Source: Pithys albifrons albifrons
Lineage: Eukaryota; Chordata; Aves; Passeriformes; Thamnophilidae
Length of the DNA: 64,000 nucleotides
Reading direction: 5' to 3'
Assembly: GCF_047495875.1 (NCBI RefSeq)
Contig: NC_092458.1
Location: 2,158,001-2,222,000, forward strand
Part shown: positions 1-12,276 of the stretch, in pieces
How the letters are laid out: each line of letters opens with the position of its first letter
How positions within the stretch are numbered: the stretch's first letter is position 1
Notes under the pieces: model-generated
Told to the model about the DNA's origin: nothing
Seen by the model: only the letters and a program-made list of their open reading frames with translations
Databases searched by the model: none
Made by a program: the position numbers and the translations under genes

Positions 1-3000
1 ACAGTCAGCAGTTTGTTTCTTCTACAGTTATTCACTACTTTCATAATACTTTCAGCCCATTCTGTACAAATGCTATACTGCAGAAGCCCTGTTAGCATCA
101 GTAAGGTTATTTACTGGGGCTGGAATGTTCTTATGACAGTCACTAGGTTCACCTGGGACTTAACAAGACCTAATCATGGCCCAGAGAACTAAACAAATAG
201 CTTACCACACTTTGATCAAAACAAAACAACTGTTCTTCCCTAGTTGAACAACTTACTGTGTCTTTTCTCCCAGCATTTGGGAGGGATTAGTTGAATGGGG
301 GGAAGCTGTACTGATTCCCAGGAACTGACAGAAGACTGGAAGCCTTTTTTAAACTCCTTTATGGGTTTTCTTTTTGGAAAAATCAAGCTGGCTGTCACCT
401 TGTAAATTGAACTGTACAGCCCTCCCCTTCTTGGAAAGTGAAGTTGCTTAAGCTTAAAGAGCTTTTTTGCTGTCATTGCTGTTATCCTCTGGGGGCTATC
501 ACTGTGTTTCCTAGATAAAGAAGGAAGGGGGTAAAGTATCTGTGAAGTACCAATTGCAGGATCCTCCATAGCAGTTAGCTGGTTATTCTGGTAAGCAAGA
601 AGGGAGTTTCAAGACTTTGTTTAGCTCTGGAGAACAGGGGGAATTTCACAATCTTTTAGTGAGAATCTGATTCGATGCTTCTTTTGACCGATAAATAAGT
701 TTGTACCACAGAACTGCAGTTCTGCAAACTAAGGAAAATGTGATGGTATTTGAAAATTATTGGTTGTTTGTCCAATCAGTGTTAGGAACTATAATGATTT
801 TCTTGCAGGCATGGTAGGTCATATAGCATGAATAGGATTGGAATGTCAGGTTGTCTTAAAGGAAGAAACTGCCATTTCTTTTTGGCTCCTGCCTAAACTG
901 CCATTTCTCTCTAACTCATGTATCTGGTAAGCAGATCTGAAGAGTTGGAGAAAAAGTGTGTTCCTAGGCTGGAGACCCCTGAGATGCAGCCACAAGGTCA
1001 AGTGGGAAATAGGATTAATAAGGGCAGAGAAATTAAAGCCTCTTCAGTCCCTGTTGTAAACCCACACTTCTTAGTAGCACCTTATTACTCTTAAGAGCAT
1101 CTCACTTTTTCCTGTGAAAACTCTATTGCTCATTGTGCTAAATGTTCTTAGTCATAGAATACGTGCTTCCTTCTAACAGAGGATCAACACTGAAAGAAAG
1201 AAATTTATAGTATTCCATCACAAAGCTCACCCATTCTTCTGTGTTGCTCACAGCCTTTCCAGGATTCTTTCCTGCTTCAATTTTCTTTTCTGTATATTTA
1301 ATAAAACAGTAAATATTTCCACAAACTATTTATTTCGTTTTGAGGAAAAACACTGAATTTTTTTGAGGATTTATTTCCAAATTGCAAACTCCTTGATTTT
1401 ATCAGAAAATTAAAAGAGCTACATTAACTTCAACCTAAGTCTGTGTTCCATAAATTTTAAATTCTTGTTGTGGATCCTGGACAATTTTCCTTGAAAGAGC
1501 CCTCAGAGGGTTTTTTGTGACACAAAAAAAGCTAATAGTCTCCAGAGACCACAAATGCAGAAAGAAAGAGGCCAAATGTACATAGTTAAAAAAAACTGTT
1601 TGTGGATTTAACCTCTTATAGTGCCTGATTAATGTCTTTGTATGACACAACAGGGTGAAAAATACTGCTGTGAACATGCCTACGAAGTCTGTAGGAACCA
1701 ACTAACATGCCCATGTGCACATGTTTAAAAGGCTGGCAGCACAATGGAGCTGTCCAACTCTTTATGCTGATAAAATACCCAAAGCTTTCTCCTGTGATGT
1801 AGGACTGGAAAGATTTATAGTTGTGAATTTTCATACCGAAGTGAGTCTCTCTAAAACATCAAACTATGAGTTATGAAAACTCCACTGAGTGAAATATGCA
1901 CCACAAATATTCTGTAGAGCTTTATGTATCACTTTCTTTAGTTTGTCTGCAAAGAAGGAAAATATGCCTTACAAAATAGTTAGGTCACAGTACCAATAAC
2001 ACAGTGTGGACATTCTAATCAAGTCTGTTTTAATAAAGCTGACATTTCAATTAACAGTTATTAACTAAAAAGATCTCTAGCTGGTACACTTATTAACTAG
2101 AAGTTAATTGTTTCTGCTTAGAAATATCATCTTTTTCTCTCCCTATTTTTTATGCCCAGAATCTTACTTTAATTCTTTAGGATCATAGAAGCACATTGTT
2201 GTACAAGAATGTGAAAGTTATTATACTCAAATCAGAGGAAAATGGAACATACTAATTATGTCGTTAAACAGAGCTCTAATATCTCAATGCAAACTTTAAA
2301 TGAATAAATAAACAAACTTCTAATGTTGTTATGTCTAATTGAAACGCTGACAATCTAAATACATGCATATTCTACTAATTTCTTTGCTGTGAATGAATAA
2401 AGAACTGAACAAATAATTTTAACTTAAACTTATTTTTAAGTTGCATTTCAGATATTTTCTTTTCTGAGTAGTTTTTAATGTCCAGTGGGACTGACATGGA
2501 CTATAGGAAAGATCAGAGCTTCTTAATATGTGTGCTTCTTTTCTCTGATAAACAGACTATGTCTTCTCAGCTTCTACTGATTCTTGCAGTACTGCTGTGT
2601 TCCCCCAAGACTAGATTTCTGTTTAGCTTCTGTGTTCTGAAATAAATAAGTAAGTAAATTTCAGGTAGGAGATAAATGTGGAGAGAACCTGCATTAAATG
2701 TACCTGTTACAGTCTTAATAATCTCCATAACCTTAGAATCTGTTTCAATTATATTCTGCTTTTCTCCTCCCAGTTACTGAAGATTAGGATGTGTAATGCA
2801 GACACTTTTTGCTCAGAAAGATTTATGAAGTCCTTTGCAGCAGTAGCTGACCATGTTACATTGTACAGAGCTGATCTCTAACATCACCTCAGAACCCATT
2901 TTTTAAACATTATTAATTTGCATAATTTGAGCTAGCTTTACATGTATTTTATTCTTTAAGATCAATGATGAACAGATAGGATGATGTATTTGTGAATCTT

Positions 3001-3011
3001 TACTAGACTTA

Positions 3012-3240
3012 GAACCATAGAATATACTGAGTTGGAAGGGACCCAAAAGGATCATGGAGTTCAACCCCTAGTCCTGCACAGGACAGCCCATGCACCTGAG
3101 AGCATTGCCTGAATGCTTCTTGAACTCAGACAGACTTGGTGCTGTGACCACTTCCCTGGGGAGCCTGTTCAAGTGCCCAGCCACCCTCTGGCCAAAGAAC
3201 CTTTTCCTAGTATCTAACCTAAACCTCCCCTGCGCTGGAC
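3012..3240 (-). mobile_element. CR1 LINE 3' fragment
   Basis: The + strand reads as the reverse complement of a CR1 tail. It opens with the AGAATATACTGAGTTGGAAGGGACC end and runs into the coding remnant. The minus-strand translation retains LNRLPREVVTAPSLSEFKK, the conserved end of the CR1 reverse-transcriptase ORF. It is strongly 5'-truncated, as most bird CR1 copies are, and no open reading frame remains. The inner boundary near 3240 is approximate. Confidence 0.85.
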
Positions 3241-4571
3241 AGCCAAAGTTTATACACTGAGAGTGGCCTGCAGAACTCATAGTGGTTTTCTGGAAGTTAT
3301 TCCATCCAGTCATTATAAACTTTCCTAACGGAGTTGAATGAAGTGGTAGCATATACTTGCATTGCTGACTCTGCCTTATTTGCATGCTGGTATGGCTTCA
3401 GACAGCCCAAACATTGTCTTAGTGTTTAAAAAACAGTTCCACTATCTGTCATTATTTCTATACAGTAGTAAAGGGTTGAACCTTCTTGTGGCTCATTTGT
3501 CTTCAGCAACCAACTAGATCCAGATACCTCTTTTCTTGCATGGAAATGTGCTCATCTAGTCTGTGGGCAAATGGTCTGTGGTGTCTGGATTTTGAATCAG
3601 CATACTGGATTTTCAGATCTTGTGACAAATTCCTCTCTAACTTCCAAAGGCAGCACGTTACAATACTCCTAATTTGTGCCCTACAATCAAGTGTGCTGAC
3701 AGGAGTCACTTCATCTGCACTGAAAGACAGTCGGTTCCTGAGATTAGCACATTCCATGTCAGAGTCACTTATTAGGAGTCTATTAATGAAGGGTATTTAT
3801 GATGCTAAATGATGTGAATGATGCCGTCATAAGGGGGAGAGTGAAAACTCTATGCCCTGAAGTACTCTAGAGTTCTCAGTTTTGATGGTGATGGCTCTAC
3901 ACACATGGTAAGCGTTTGAAGGAGAAACAAGTTACTTGTCAATATTTATCAAATTCTTCTTGTATCTGCTTTACATGTTAAAGTTCACAACTCGCTGCTT
4001 TCATGTGCCTCCTTTTGAACAAAATACTGCTGGGCTAAACAAAAGTACTGGACACACAGAATTCACTTTTTCCGTTCTATACCACATTCATAGAACAGGA
4101 AGGAACATGAATGTTTGCTTTGGGTGTTGCTAATATTGAAGTGTTTTTAGTATCAAGGGAATCGGTGACTATTCAATCCTCTGTGGTGTCGGTACACCTG
4201 TATATAGCACTATATCTATACTGTCTATATTTAAATTTAGATATTTATATTATCTATTCTCTACATTGACTGTAAAGGAAATTAAAATGACCAGATAGTT
4301 TTCCGAGTTATGTTGAAGTCCATTTGATCAGATGAATCTCAGTCACAGTTATTATCGAGGTAATATCCTTTTTCTTCAGTTTCTGAGTTAAAAGGTTTTG
4401 CAACTTCATGATCTGAAAAAGTCTCAGCAATTTTATTTTCCCCATAGAAGTTTGTTGCTTATCCTTTCTTGCTGTAAAGTTGTCTAATCTGGTGGAAGTA
4501 TGTTGGAAATATGGTATGAATAGTGTAGTATCTACCTATGTGTTTAAGTATTCATGTATATATTTATGTAT

Positions 4572-4918
4572 CACAGAATCATTTAGTTTGGAAAAGACCT
4601 CCAAGATCACCAAGTCCAACCTGTGACCTAATACCACCAGGTCCACTAAATCTTGTTGAGAAGTGCCACGTTTGCTCAGTTTTTAACACTTCCAGGGATA
4701 GCGACTCCACTAGTTCTCTAGGCAGCCCTCTCCAATTTTTTCCTAATATCCAACCTGAACCTCCCCTGGCATGAGCTGAGGGCATTTTCCCTCATCCTAT
4801 TACAAGTTGAATGGCAGAAGAGGCCACTCCCCACCTCACTACAACCTCCTTTCAAAAAGTTGTAGAGAGCAATAAGGTCTTCGCTGAGCCTCCTTTTCTC
4901 CAGGCTAAACATCCTCAA
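4572..4918 (-). mobile_element. CR1 LINE 3' fragment
   Basis: The segment begins with ATCACAGAATCATTTAGTTT, a typical reverse-complemented CR1 3' end. It continues through the conserved 3' coding tail; minus-strand pieces read [10 protein letters not shown] and, further upstream, [20 protein letters not shown]. The reading frame is broken by shifts, so this is a decayed 5'-truncated copy of about 350 bp in the same orientation as the 3.0-kb copy. Confidence 0.88.
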
Positions 4919-5202
4919 ATATATTGATACAATAATGATATGATAACATTGGTATACTTAAGCATAAATATGTATATTTAAAGAAAGATAGTGTGCTTAT
5001 GTGTAACTCTGGATAACAAGTTCTATTTCTGAATCCTTTGATATCAAACATAGCATTTTGTGCCTCTTTTTAAGTAATCTTTTCTGATTACACCTACCAT
5101 AAGCCCTTAATTGTATGGGTTTCCACAGAAAAGTGCAATTTGGATCTCTGTCCATATGACTGTGCTTCACATCCCACTTTTCAACAGTATGACACTTCTG
5201 CT

Positions 5203-5234
5203 TTCTTTTTTCTTTTTCTTTTTTTTTTTTTTTT
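5203..5234. repeat. T-rich homopolymer tract
   Basis: A run of T with few C interruptions ends in a pure T block and TTTTAGCAG. It resembles a polypyrimidine tract before an AG, but no coding sequence follows, so I treat it as low-complexity DNA. Confidence 0.7.
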
Positions 5235-7035
5235 AGCAGACAAGTGTGAAGGAAATCATAGGGGTGGAATTAAGCTAGAATAAATTTATTTCCCAAATAA
5301 TAATTTAGCAAAGCTAATAAACTATAAACTGAGAGATTATAATCTTCCAAATCATATAGTTAGGTTGGCTGAGCTAATAGGGATAACTATTCCTTACATC
5401 TCAATTTGACCCTGTGTGTCACCCCGTTTTTTGGTCAGAAGATCTGACCTGGGGTCAAGGTGCCACTGCAGCATATGCAGTAAATTTGGTCCATGTAGAC
5501 ACTGTAGCCACTCCTCAGAGATTTCTGGACATCCAGGCTACTATGGATGCCACTTGTGAAAACCTTTAAATCACCACTAAAAAGAGTACAACTGTAGTTA
5601 TACCTAAAAGCCATAGTGGACTGCCAGAACTGGTGGGGCTGGCAGGGGCTCTGGAAACACATTTGAGATTGGTTACTGCGTTGCAGGTACCACACACATT
5701 GAGACTCTGCTTTCCAAACTGATGCATACAGTCACTCTTGGAAAAACTGAAGGAAAGGGATTTTGCTTTTAAACCACTTAGAGTGCTTTAAAAGTATAGA
5801 ACTTAAAGTCTTTTACTGATTAGTTGATCAGTAATCCATAAAATGTGTCAGCTACAACATGTTCTAAATCATGAGGAAATGAATTTATGAGCAGATGTAT
5901 TTCCTGGTCATAAAAGAATCATTTTGTCATTAGAAAGTCTTATTTTTCTAGGACTGTATTACATTAAATTGAAAATAAATTGCAAGGCAGATGTTTGTTA
6001 TAATAACACATGGGCAATTTGCTCAGGTCTTTAGTTACTAAATTCATAATTTTACAGGGAGAGTGAAAGCAATTATCCTTTTTCTTCAGTTTTCAAGTTG
6101 CTGAGTAACCTGTTCTCTACTGCATGTTATATAGAATAGAGACAATAACCTCCTAATACCAACCCTTTTAGTCATCTATACATTGTTTAAATTCTCTGTA
6201 AATCATAAAGTACAATCATATGGGTCAGCCAAAATGTCTTTTGCTATTTATTCATGAAGTAAGAACTTCTAGCTTGCTGAGTTTTATCGACAGCATCTGT
6301 TGTTGTTATTCACAAAGCTAATATGTAAAATACTCTGAATATTTATTTTAAACTAATATGTACCACTATAATATATAAATGATGAATATATGTGTTTATA
6401 TAGATATTTATATGTATAAAATTCCTCATGACAACCCCATTAATTTTGTGAGGTTTTAGATAGTAGTAGTTGCCATTGTTCTGGTAACCTCTGCTATTTG
6501 GCTACTTTTCCACCAAATGCATTTTCTTTTTCCTGTTTTCCCTGGACATTGCAAATACTTTAACTACAGCAAATCATTATTCATGGTAGTCAAAGACAAA
6601 AAGTGAATTTCCAAATGCCACCACTCTGAAAATGTTTATTACATTTTAATGGTACTGGAAAATATACTTTCTGAATAAAGTATAGATTTTTCTTTGTTTT
6701 TCTATTGTACTAATGGGTATCAGAATTATTAAAGATATTTTTGTTAGAGACAGAAAAAACACTGTAAAGTATTTTTTCTAAACAGGCTCTTTGTGACTAA
6801 GAAATATTTTTGCCTTGTGGCATTATGGTGCATGCTGTCTTCCATTAATACAGTTTTCCCTGCTTGTCAATTCCTATAATTTCTGTAAGTTTAATCAATG
6901 TTTTAGTTTCAGAGAAACAGAACTGTTTACTATATGCTACACTAAGACCTAGTAACTGTTTGGATCTATGTTTCTCATCTCAAGTGAATTTTCAAAATTA
7001 AAGGGAAAAGGTGTTTTAAATTAAATATCATTGCC

Positions 7036-7155
7036 AAATAAAAAACCAAACCAAAACAGAACAAAAACAACACAAAACTAAAGCAAAACCAAAACAAAAA
7101 AAGAAACAAAACACAGACACACAAAAAGCCAACAAACAAAACCCAACCCCAAACA
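7036..7155. repeat. A-rich low-complexity tract (AAAAC/AAACC-type)
   Basis: About 120 bp of almost G-free sequence is built from degenerate units such as AAAAC, AAACC and ACACA. It could be an expanded retroposon tail, but no retroposon body is recognisable on either side. Confidence 0.75.
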
Positions 7156-10100
7156 CTTATTGAAAAGGCTTTTCATTGACTGGAAAGCTGTAAAAGATGA
7201 AAAAATACTTATTGAAATATAGGCATCAGTATTTTAAGAAGATAATGCTAAGTGCTCTGTTATTACTATGATTTTCAGTGAAACGAGGAAGTCTCATTTT
7301 CCACTATATACTGTAACATAACAGTAATATATAGTTGTATTCTCTACACATCTACCACACCTTAAATAGGATAAATAACACCTTGCAGGCTCAAGGAATC
7401 AACAGCCAGCACTAACTGGTGTCATCAGTTTTCTATTATTCTTCCTACTCTAAAGCCACCATTGTAGGGGGAGTTTGAGATAGGCAGTAAAAAAATAGGG
7501 AATTGAAAAGGGCAATTTTGGAGGATGAAACATATTATTACAGGTTGAACTAAGAATTCTGCCATTGGAAATCATAGGATTTAAACACTTCATAGTAATT
7601 ACAGGGGACTATTGGGGGGATATCCTGTAGTATTTACTTCCAATATTGCATTACACATACTCTGTGCAACAAATTCACTGAAGTGAATTTTTCATTTATG
7701 AATTATGATGGTAATTTGGGTTTTTTTCTGCAAACTGATTTCCCCCAACTAGATATGACTTGCCAGATCTTTATAATTATGGGTCTTGCACCTGTTTCTA
7801 TGCCCAGGTTATGGAAACTATTGAGTCTTGTCCCAGACTGGATCTGAACTGCAGCAGAATTTGTAAGCCAAAATGTGCTGCTGCTTCTCACTGGCACTGA
7901 CTTAGAATATGTTCATGAGTGTTTTCATTTGGGTCAGGATCACCTGCTCACTGTGTTCTGCCTTGCAGCAGAAAGAACACTGGATTCAGTTGAGATGAAA
8001 CCCATCTGCAAGAGGCTCTCTGAAGGAGCCTGTCTGGTGCTCTCCAGCAGTGAATGATCACCTGGTTGGTGGCACATGGGTGCAGATGGGCAGCCCCAGC
8101 AGTCTAGCACCTCTTGCTAGGACATGGCCGTGTCCTCCATGCTGGCTGTCCCACCTCCCAGCCACCATCCTGTAGTCAGGGGTACCGGGGCATTGAAGGG
8201 CAGTGCAAATACTGCTTAGTGTGTTGTTTAAACAGCAGGAGACAGGCCGTTTGAGGCTTCAGGTTCTGAGGAACTCCAGAGGGCACTGAAGATGCCCAGA
8301 AGGGTTATTTGAGAGTGTCAGGGTGCAGCAAGGCTGGGGTAAGAGGCTGCAGGTAGACAGACCTCTTCTAGATGTCCCACCATGCTTGGAGGTGGAGAGC
8401 AGAGCTGCTCTGGTGACAGTGAACAGAATGTACCATGAACAGACCTAGAGAGAAGTACCAAGGTCTGAGTCTAAATATGGTCCTGAAGCCCTGTGCAGAA
8501 ACCCCAGATGAGGTTTCTCACAGTCATTTCTCCCCATGTAGCTGAGGGTCACCAAACCACAATGACAGGTCATGTTGCTGTGCCACATCAGAGTTGGCCT
8601 TAGGCAGGTCCAACCCCCTGGGCTGTGGGAAGGAGAAGAACATCACCCTGTCATTCAGAAGTGAAGGCAATTTGTCACTCATACTTCATTTTACCAGACA
8701 GATGGTACCATAAGGTGGGGTATAATAACACACAGGAACATTCTGTCTAAAAGTACAGTGTCTCCCATCATGGGGATGGAATGTGTGCATACCCTCTACA
8801 TGCAGGCAAGAAATACTAGTTTGGATTTCCATAAAATTAAGTCACTGTTTGTTCCATGTAAAATGTTTGGGGGATTTCTAATGCTGGTTTTGATAGTTAC
8901 ACTTTGGAAAGCTGTGGAATTTTTAGTTTTATTACCGATTGCATTAATAATTTATATGTATAAGAGAGTTGCAATATATGCTACTCTTTCATTAGGTCAC
9001 AATTAATCAAGGATTTCTTTTCTCTAGTGAAAAGTTGTTACATCCTTTTAATTAAGATGCCTAGGCAAAGTTCTCTAAGATACATCATTGCATCTCTGTT
9101 CTGATGAGGGAAAACTTTTTAGAAAAAAAGGATTTGGAATTTTGAAGTTCAATTCATGTGCATGGGAAAAAGTCATATTTAGTGTAGAAGTAGAATGTTT
9201 TTTATAAATTATATTAAGTCTTTCTGTTTACACTGTTGATGCACAGCATCCATTAGAATCTAATGGATTTTCTACATAATTATTTATTGTAAATGGTTAT
9301 GAAATTTATTCCTCTCTCATGCTTCATAAAACTGACTTTGTATGCCTAAAAACCAACAATGATTGACATGATTCTGCTTTTTCATAGCCAATTTGTCATT
9401 GCCTTTGATATAGGGATTGACATCAGTAACTGGGGCAAGAAGAATAATACAATCAATGCAATTCAAGATATAAAAATAATTATAATGTAATTGTAATGTA
9501 GACTGTTTTTCATTTATGTAATGCTGCAGAATCTACTTTCTGGGATGAGGACAGAAATTACATTTTGCATTGATGAAAGGAAGGACATTGCCAGGTTTAT
9601 TTTGGATGCAGTTTATTTTTCATTTCTGATCATTTTGTGGGTGAAAGGCAGGGTGCAGGGGTGTGAATAGAACATGAACAGCTAAGTGTTGTCCCAGAAT
9701 GACCCACAGCATTACCTGCAATCAAGATCCAGATGTGGCAGTGTCTAAAATCAGATAATCACTTTGAGTCCACAACAGAGAGGAAATGCAAATTAAATAT
9801 AAATTAAGCACCCAAAGTACATGAATTCTATAAAATAAAATGGAAACATCAAAACCTCTGAAAATGGGTTAGGTGTTTCTTTAAGCAATTTAATTATAGA
9901 AGTTGCTTGACAAAAACAAGTTTTCTTGTTTTGTTATCTGTAAGAATGGCCTTAAGTATTAAAGTTAATGCTCTCACATGCTAATACATAATTATTTATA
10001 CTACTTTGATGTTTTGTGTATTTTTACAAGGTGCTAATTGTGCTGAATCAAGTTGACAAAACTGCATAATTTGTAGGTTAATATTAGCATAATCCTACAG

Positions 10101-10859
10101 TACATTTTGTAGCAACAGTATAGAAATGAAGTTTACGGAATGTTTTTTCCAATATGATGAATAAAGCACATATTTCTTATAATAATTTTCATTGCAGAAA
10201 TCGTGACTTTTAGGAAAGTGTATGAATAGCATTCTTTTTCATGTGGGCCAGTTATTTTTGTGGTTTGGTAAAGCAGGAGGTATCATAAAAGTGGGTTTCA
10301 TAGTTTATCAAGGAATGTTATCAAAATATCACAGAATTAATTGAAACACAGATTCAAAATTGAGTTTTGGTATACAACAACAAACCAAAAACCTTTTGTA
10401 TGCCATCTTAGGATGTGACATTCCTGTTTTCAAAGGCCTTTCCTTCCACCTTTGCATGGCTTCTTAAAAACACCAATCTAAGGACATGGAACATCAAATT
10501 CCATCCCGTTGTATGGAGAGTTTACAGTTCCACTGGCAGGATATCCAAACTGGCATCTGTAAATCTCTGTGAAGGATCAATACTACCAAACAATATTAAA
10601 TTTTACTTACAGGAAGATGGGTCCAAAGGTTTAGAAGAGTGATTGTCTTTGAAGGAAGGAAGTTTTGCTACATACTGCCTCAGTTGTTTTGCTTCCTTAC
10701 TTTTTTTCTTTCTTGCTCTCCAGAGACAAAATAAATCTCTTATGTCATAATATGATAAATCGAAATCACTCCCACATCTATTGTTTCACATGGTCCTTTC
10801 TGGGATGTCACTACATCTATGGAAAAATTAGGGAATTGGACCAGTTGTTTTTCACTTGT

Positions 10860-11388
10860 TGTACTGGTTTGCCCCATGGCTCCCTCAGTAACCATTGTAT
10901 GTAAGGAAGTTACAAGGATTCCACACGGGTCTTCCACGTAGCAGTGGGGGAGTGGTTTTGTTGCTGTTTCCCTGTCCTTGGTTGGAGCTGGAGGGAGGTG
11001 GTTGGAGTCTGGTCCCTCCAGTCCCTGGTGTTTCTCCTGTCCTGGGTGAGATTGTTTCATTCTTGTTCCCCTTCCTTGAGGTTTTTCATTGTGTTTGTTT
11101 TGATTCATTTGGTTTCTTTAGGTTGGGTTGGTGTCTTCCCTATTTTCCGGCTAATCAATCCCCTTTTCTCCCTTCCCCTCTCCCCTGGGGGTGGGATCCT
11201 ATGTATTGTGTATACAGTGTGGTTTGTAAATGTTAGTAAATATAATTTATTCTTTTTATTCAGTTCAGTTTCTTTAGACTGCGTGTCTTTTCTGGTTTTT
11301 TTTTCCCTTTCCTTTGCTGGGAAGGTTCTGGGAGGGGAAAAGGGGGGGCCAGTCCAGGATTGGCAACAGCCAGGCCAAACCTGCGACA
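10860..11388 (+). mobile_element. Solo LTR of an endogenous retrovirus, 6-bp target duplication
   Basis: The element starts TGTACTGG and ends CTGCGACA, so it has TG...CA termini. It is flanked by perfect 6-bp direct repeats ACTTGT (10854-10859 and 11389-11394). Six-bp duplications are usual for class II (ERVK-like) integrases. A GTATACAG/AATATAATT region near 11210-11250 is compatible with promoter or polyadenylation signals on the + strand. No internal retroviral sequence accompanies it, so it is a solo LTR left by LTR-LTR recombination. The 100-150-codon open frames inside it are LTR translations, not genes. Confidence 0.82.
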
Positions 11389-11648
11389 ACTTGTCAACTC
11401 TAATATACTCAAGTTAGAGGAATAAGGCTGCCTTTCTAAGTGTCAGAGCTCATGTACAATGCTCTACATGCTTCACAACATATACAAATCACACATCCTG
11501 GTCAAGAACACAGTGCTTGTATTCAGAGTGCCTATTTGCATCTTGTTGCTGAGCATGTGCTAAGAGAAACAGGAGGACTTATCAAAAAGGAAATACTGCC
11601 CAAATATCAGCCAGTTGCCTACTTACCCACACTAGTTTGGTTTATGCC

Positions 11649-12276
11649 TGTCCTGGGTTGAGCTGGCAAAACACCAACTGTCCAGGACAGAGTGAAAGGG
11701 TTCCTCCTCCCCCCAACCAGCCAAGGGAAGAGAAAGGGGGAGAGGGAAAAAAAAACTTCAAAACCAGGTTTATGCTGAAACTAACTACATGTATTTATAC
11801 AGAAAAGAGAAAATTAAGAGGAAACTACAATATAACACACACTTACACAAGTTACATGTATATAACAAGGCATAACTTCCCACTCCCCAATTAATACAAA
11901 GCAAAGTCTATCACACTAGATCTGTAAGTACTCTGAGAGACACATAGCAAGAAACAGAAAGAGTAACAACAAAAATGTTTCTACTTCCCTGAATGCAAAC
12001 AAAATGCAAGCAGAGGCAGCAGAAGCAAGGCCTGCTCCAAGACAGAAGTTGGATCACGTCCGGCTTGTACCTTGGCCATGGCAGAACTGCCCAAGCCACT
12101 CCCACACACTGGATTTTACCCCCTTTGAGATGATGTAGTATGGTATGGAATACAATATTATTGGCTGGAAGAAGTCAGCTGTGAGCTGGCTCAGCCCAGC
12201 TTAAATCAGCTGACAATCCCAGGCCTAGCTGAACTTTAAAGCCTAAATTTAGGCCCACCTGGCTAAACCCATAACA
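11649..12276 (-). mobile_element. Solo LTR, ERVL-like, 5-bp target duplication (older relative of the 21-kb and 42-kb LTRs)
   Basis: On the + strand the element starts TGTCCTGGGTTGAG and ends AACCCATAACA. It is flanked by perfect ATGCC repeats (11644-11648 and 12277-12281). It shares its layout with the LTRs at 20975 and 41788: the same ACCCATAACA end, the TAGGCCCACCTGG-type segment and the GGTATGGAATACAA segment. It is clearly diverged from them. Read on the minus strand it begins TGTTATGGG, which I take as the sense orientation. It lies only about 250 bp from the preceding LTR of another family. Confidence 0.85.

Noticed and set aside
5203..5240. Polypyrimidine tract plus AG as a splice acceptor
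   Set aside because: No open coding sequence or donor follows within exon range.
10740..11417. Open frames of 94-157 codons on both strands
   Set aside because: They lie mostly in the solo LTR at 10860-11388 and show no protein-family motifs.
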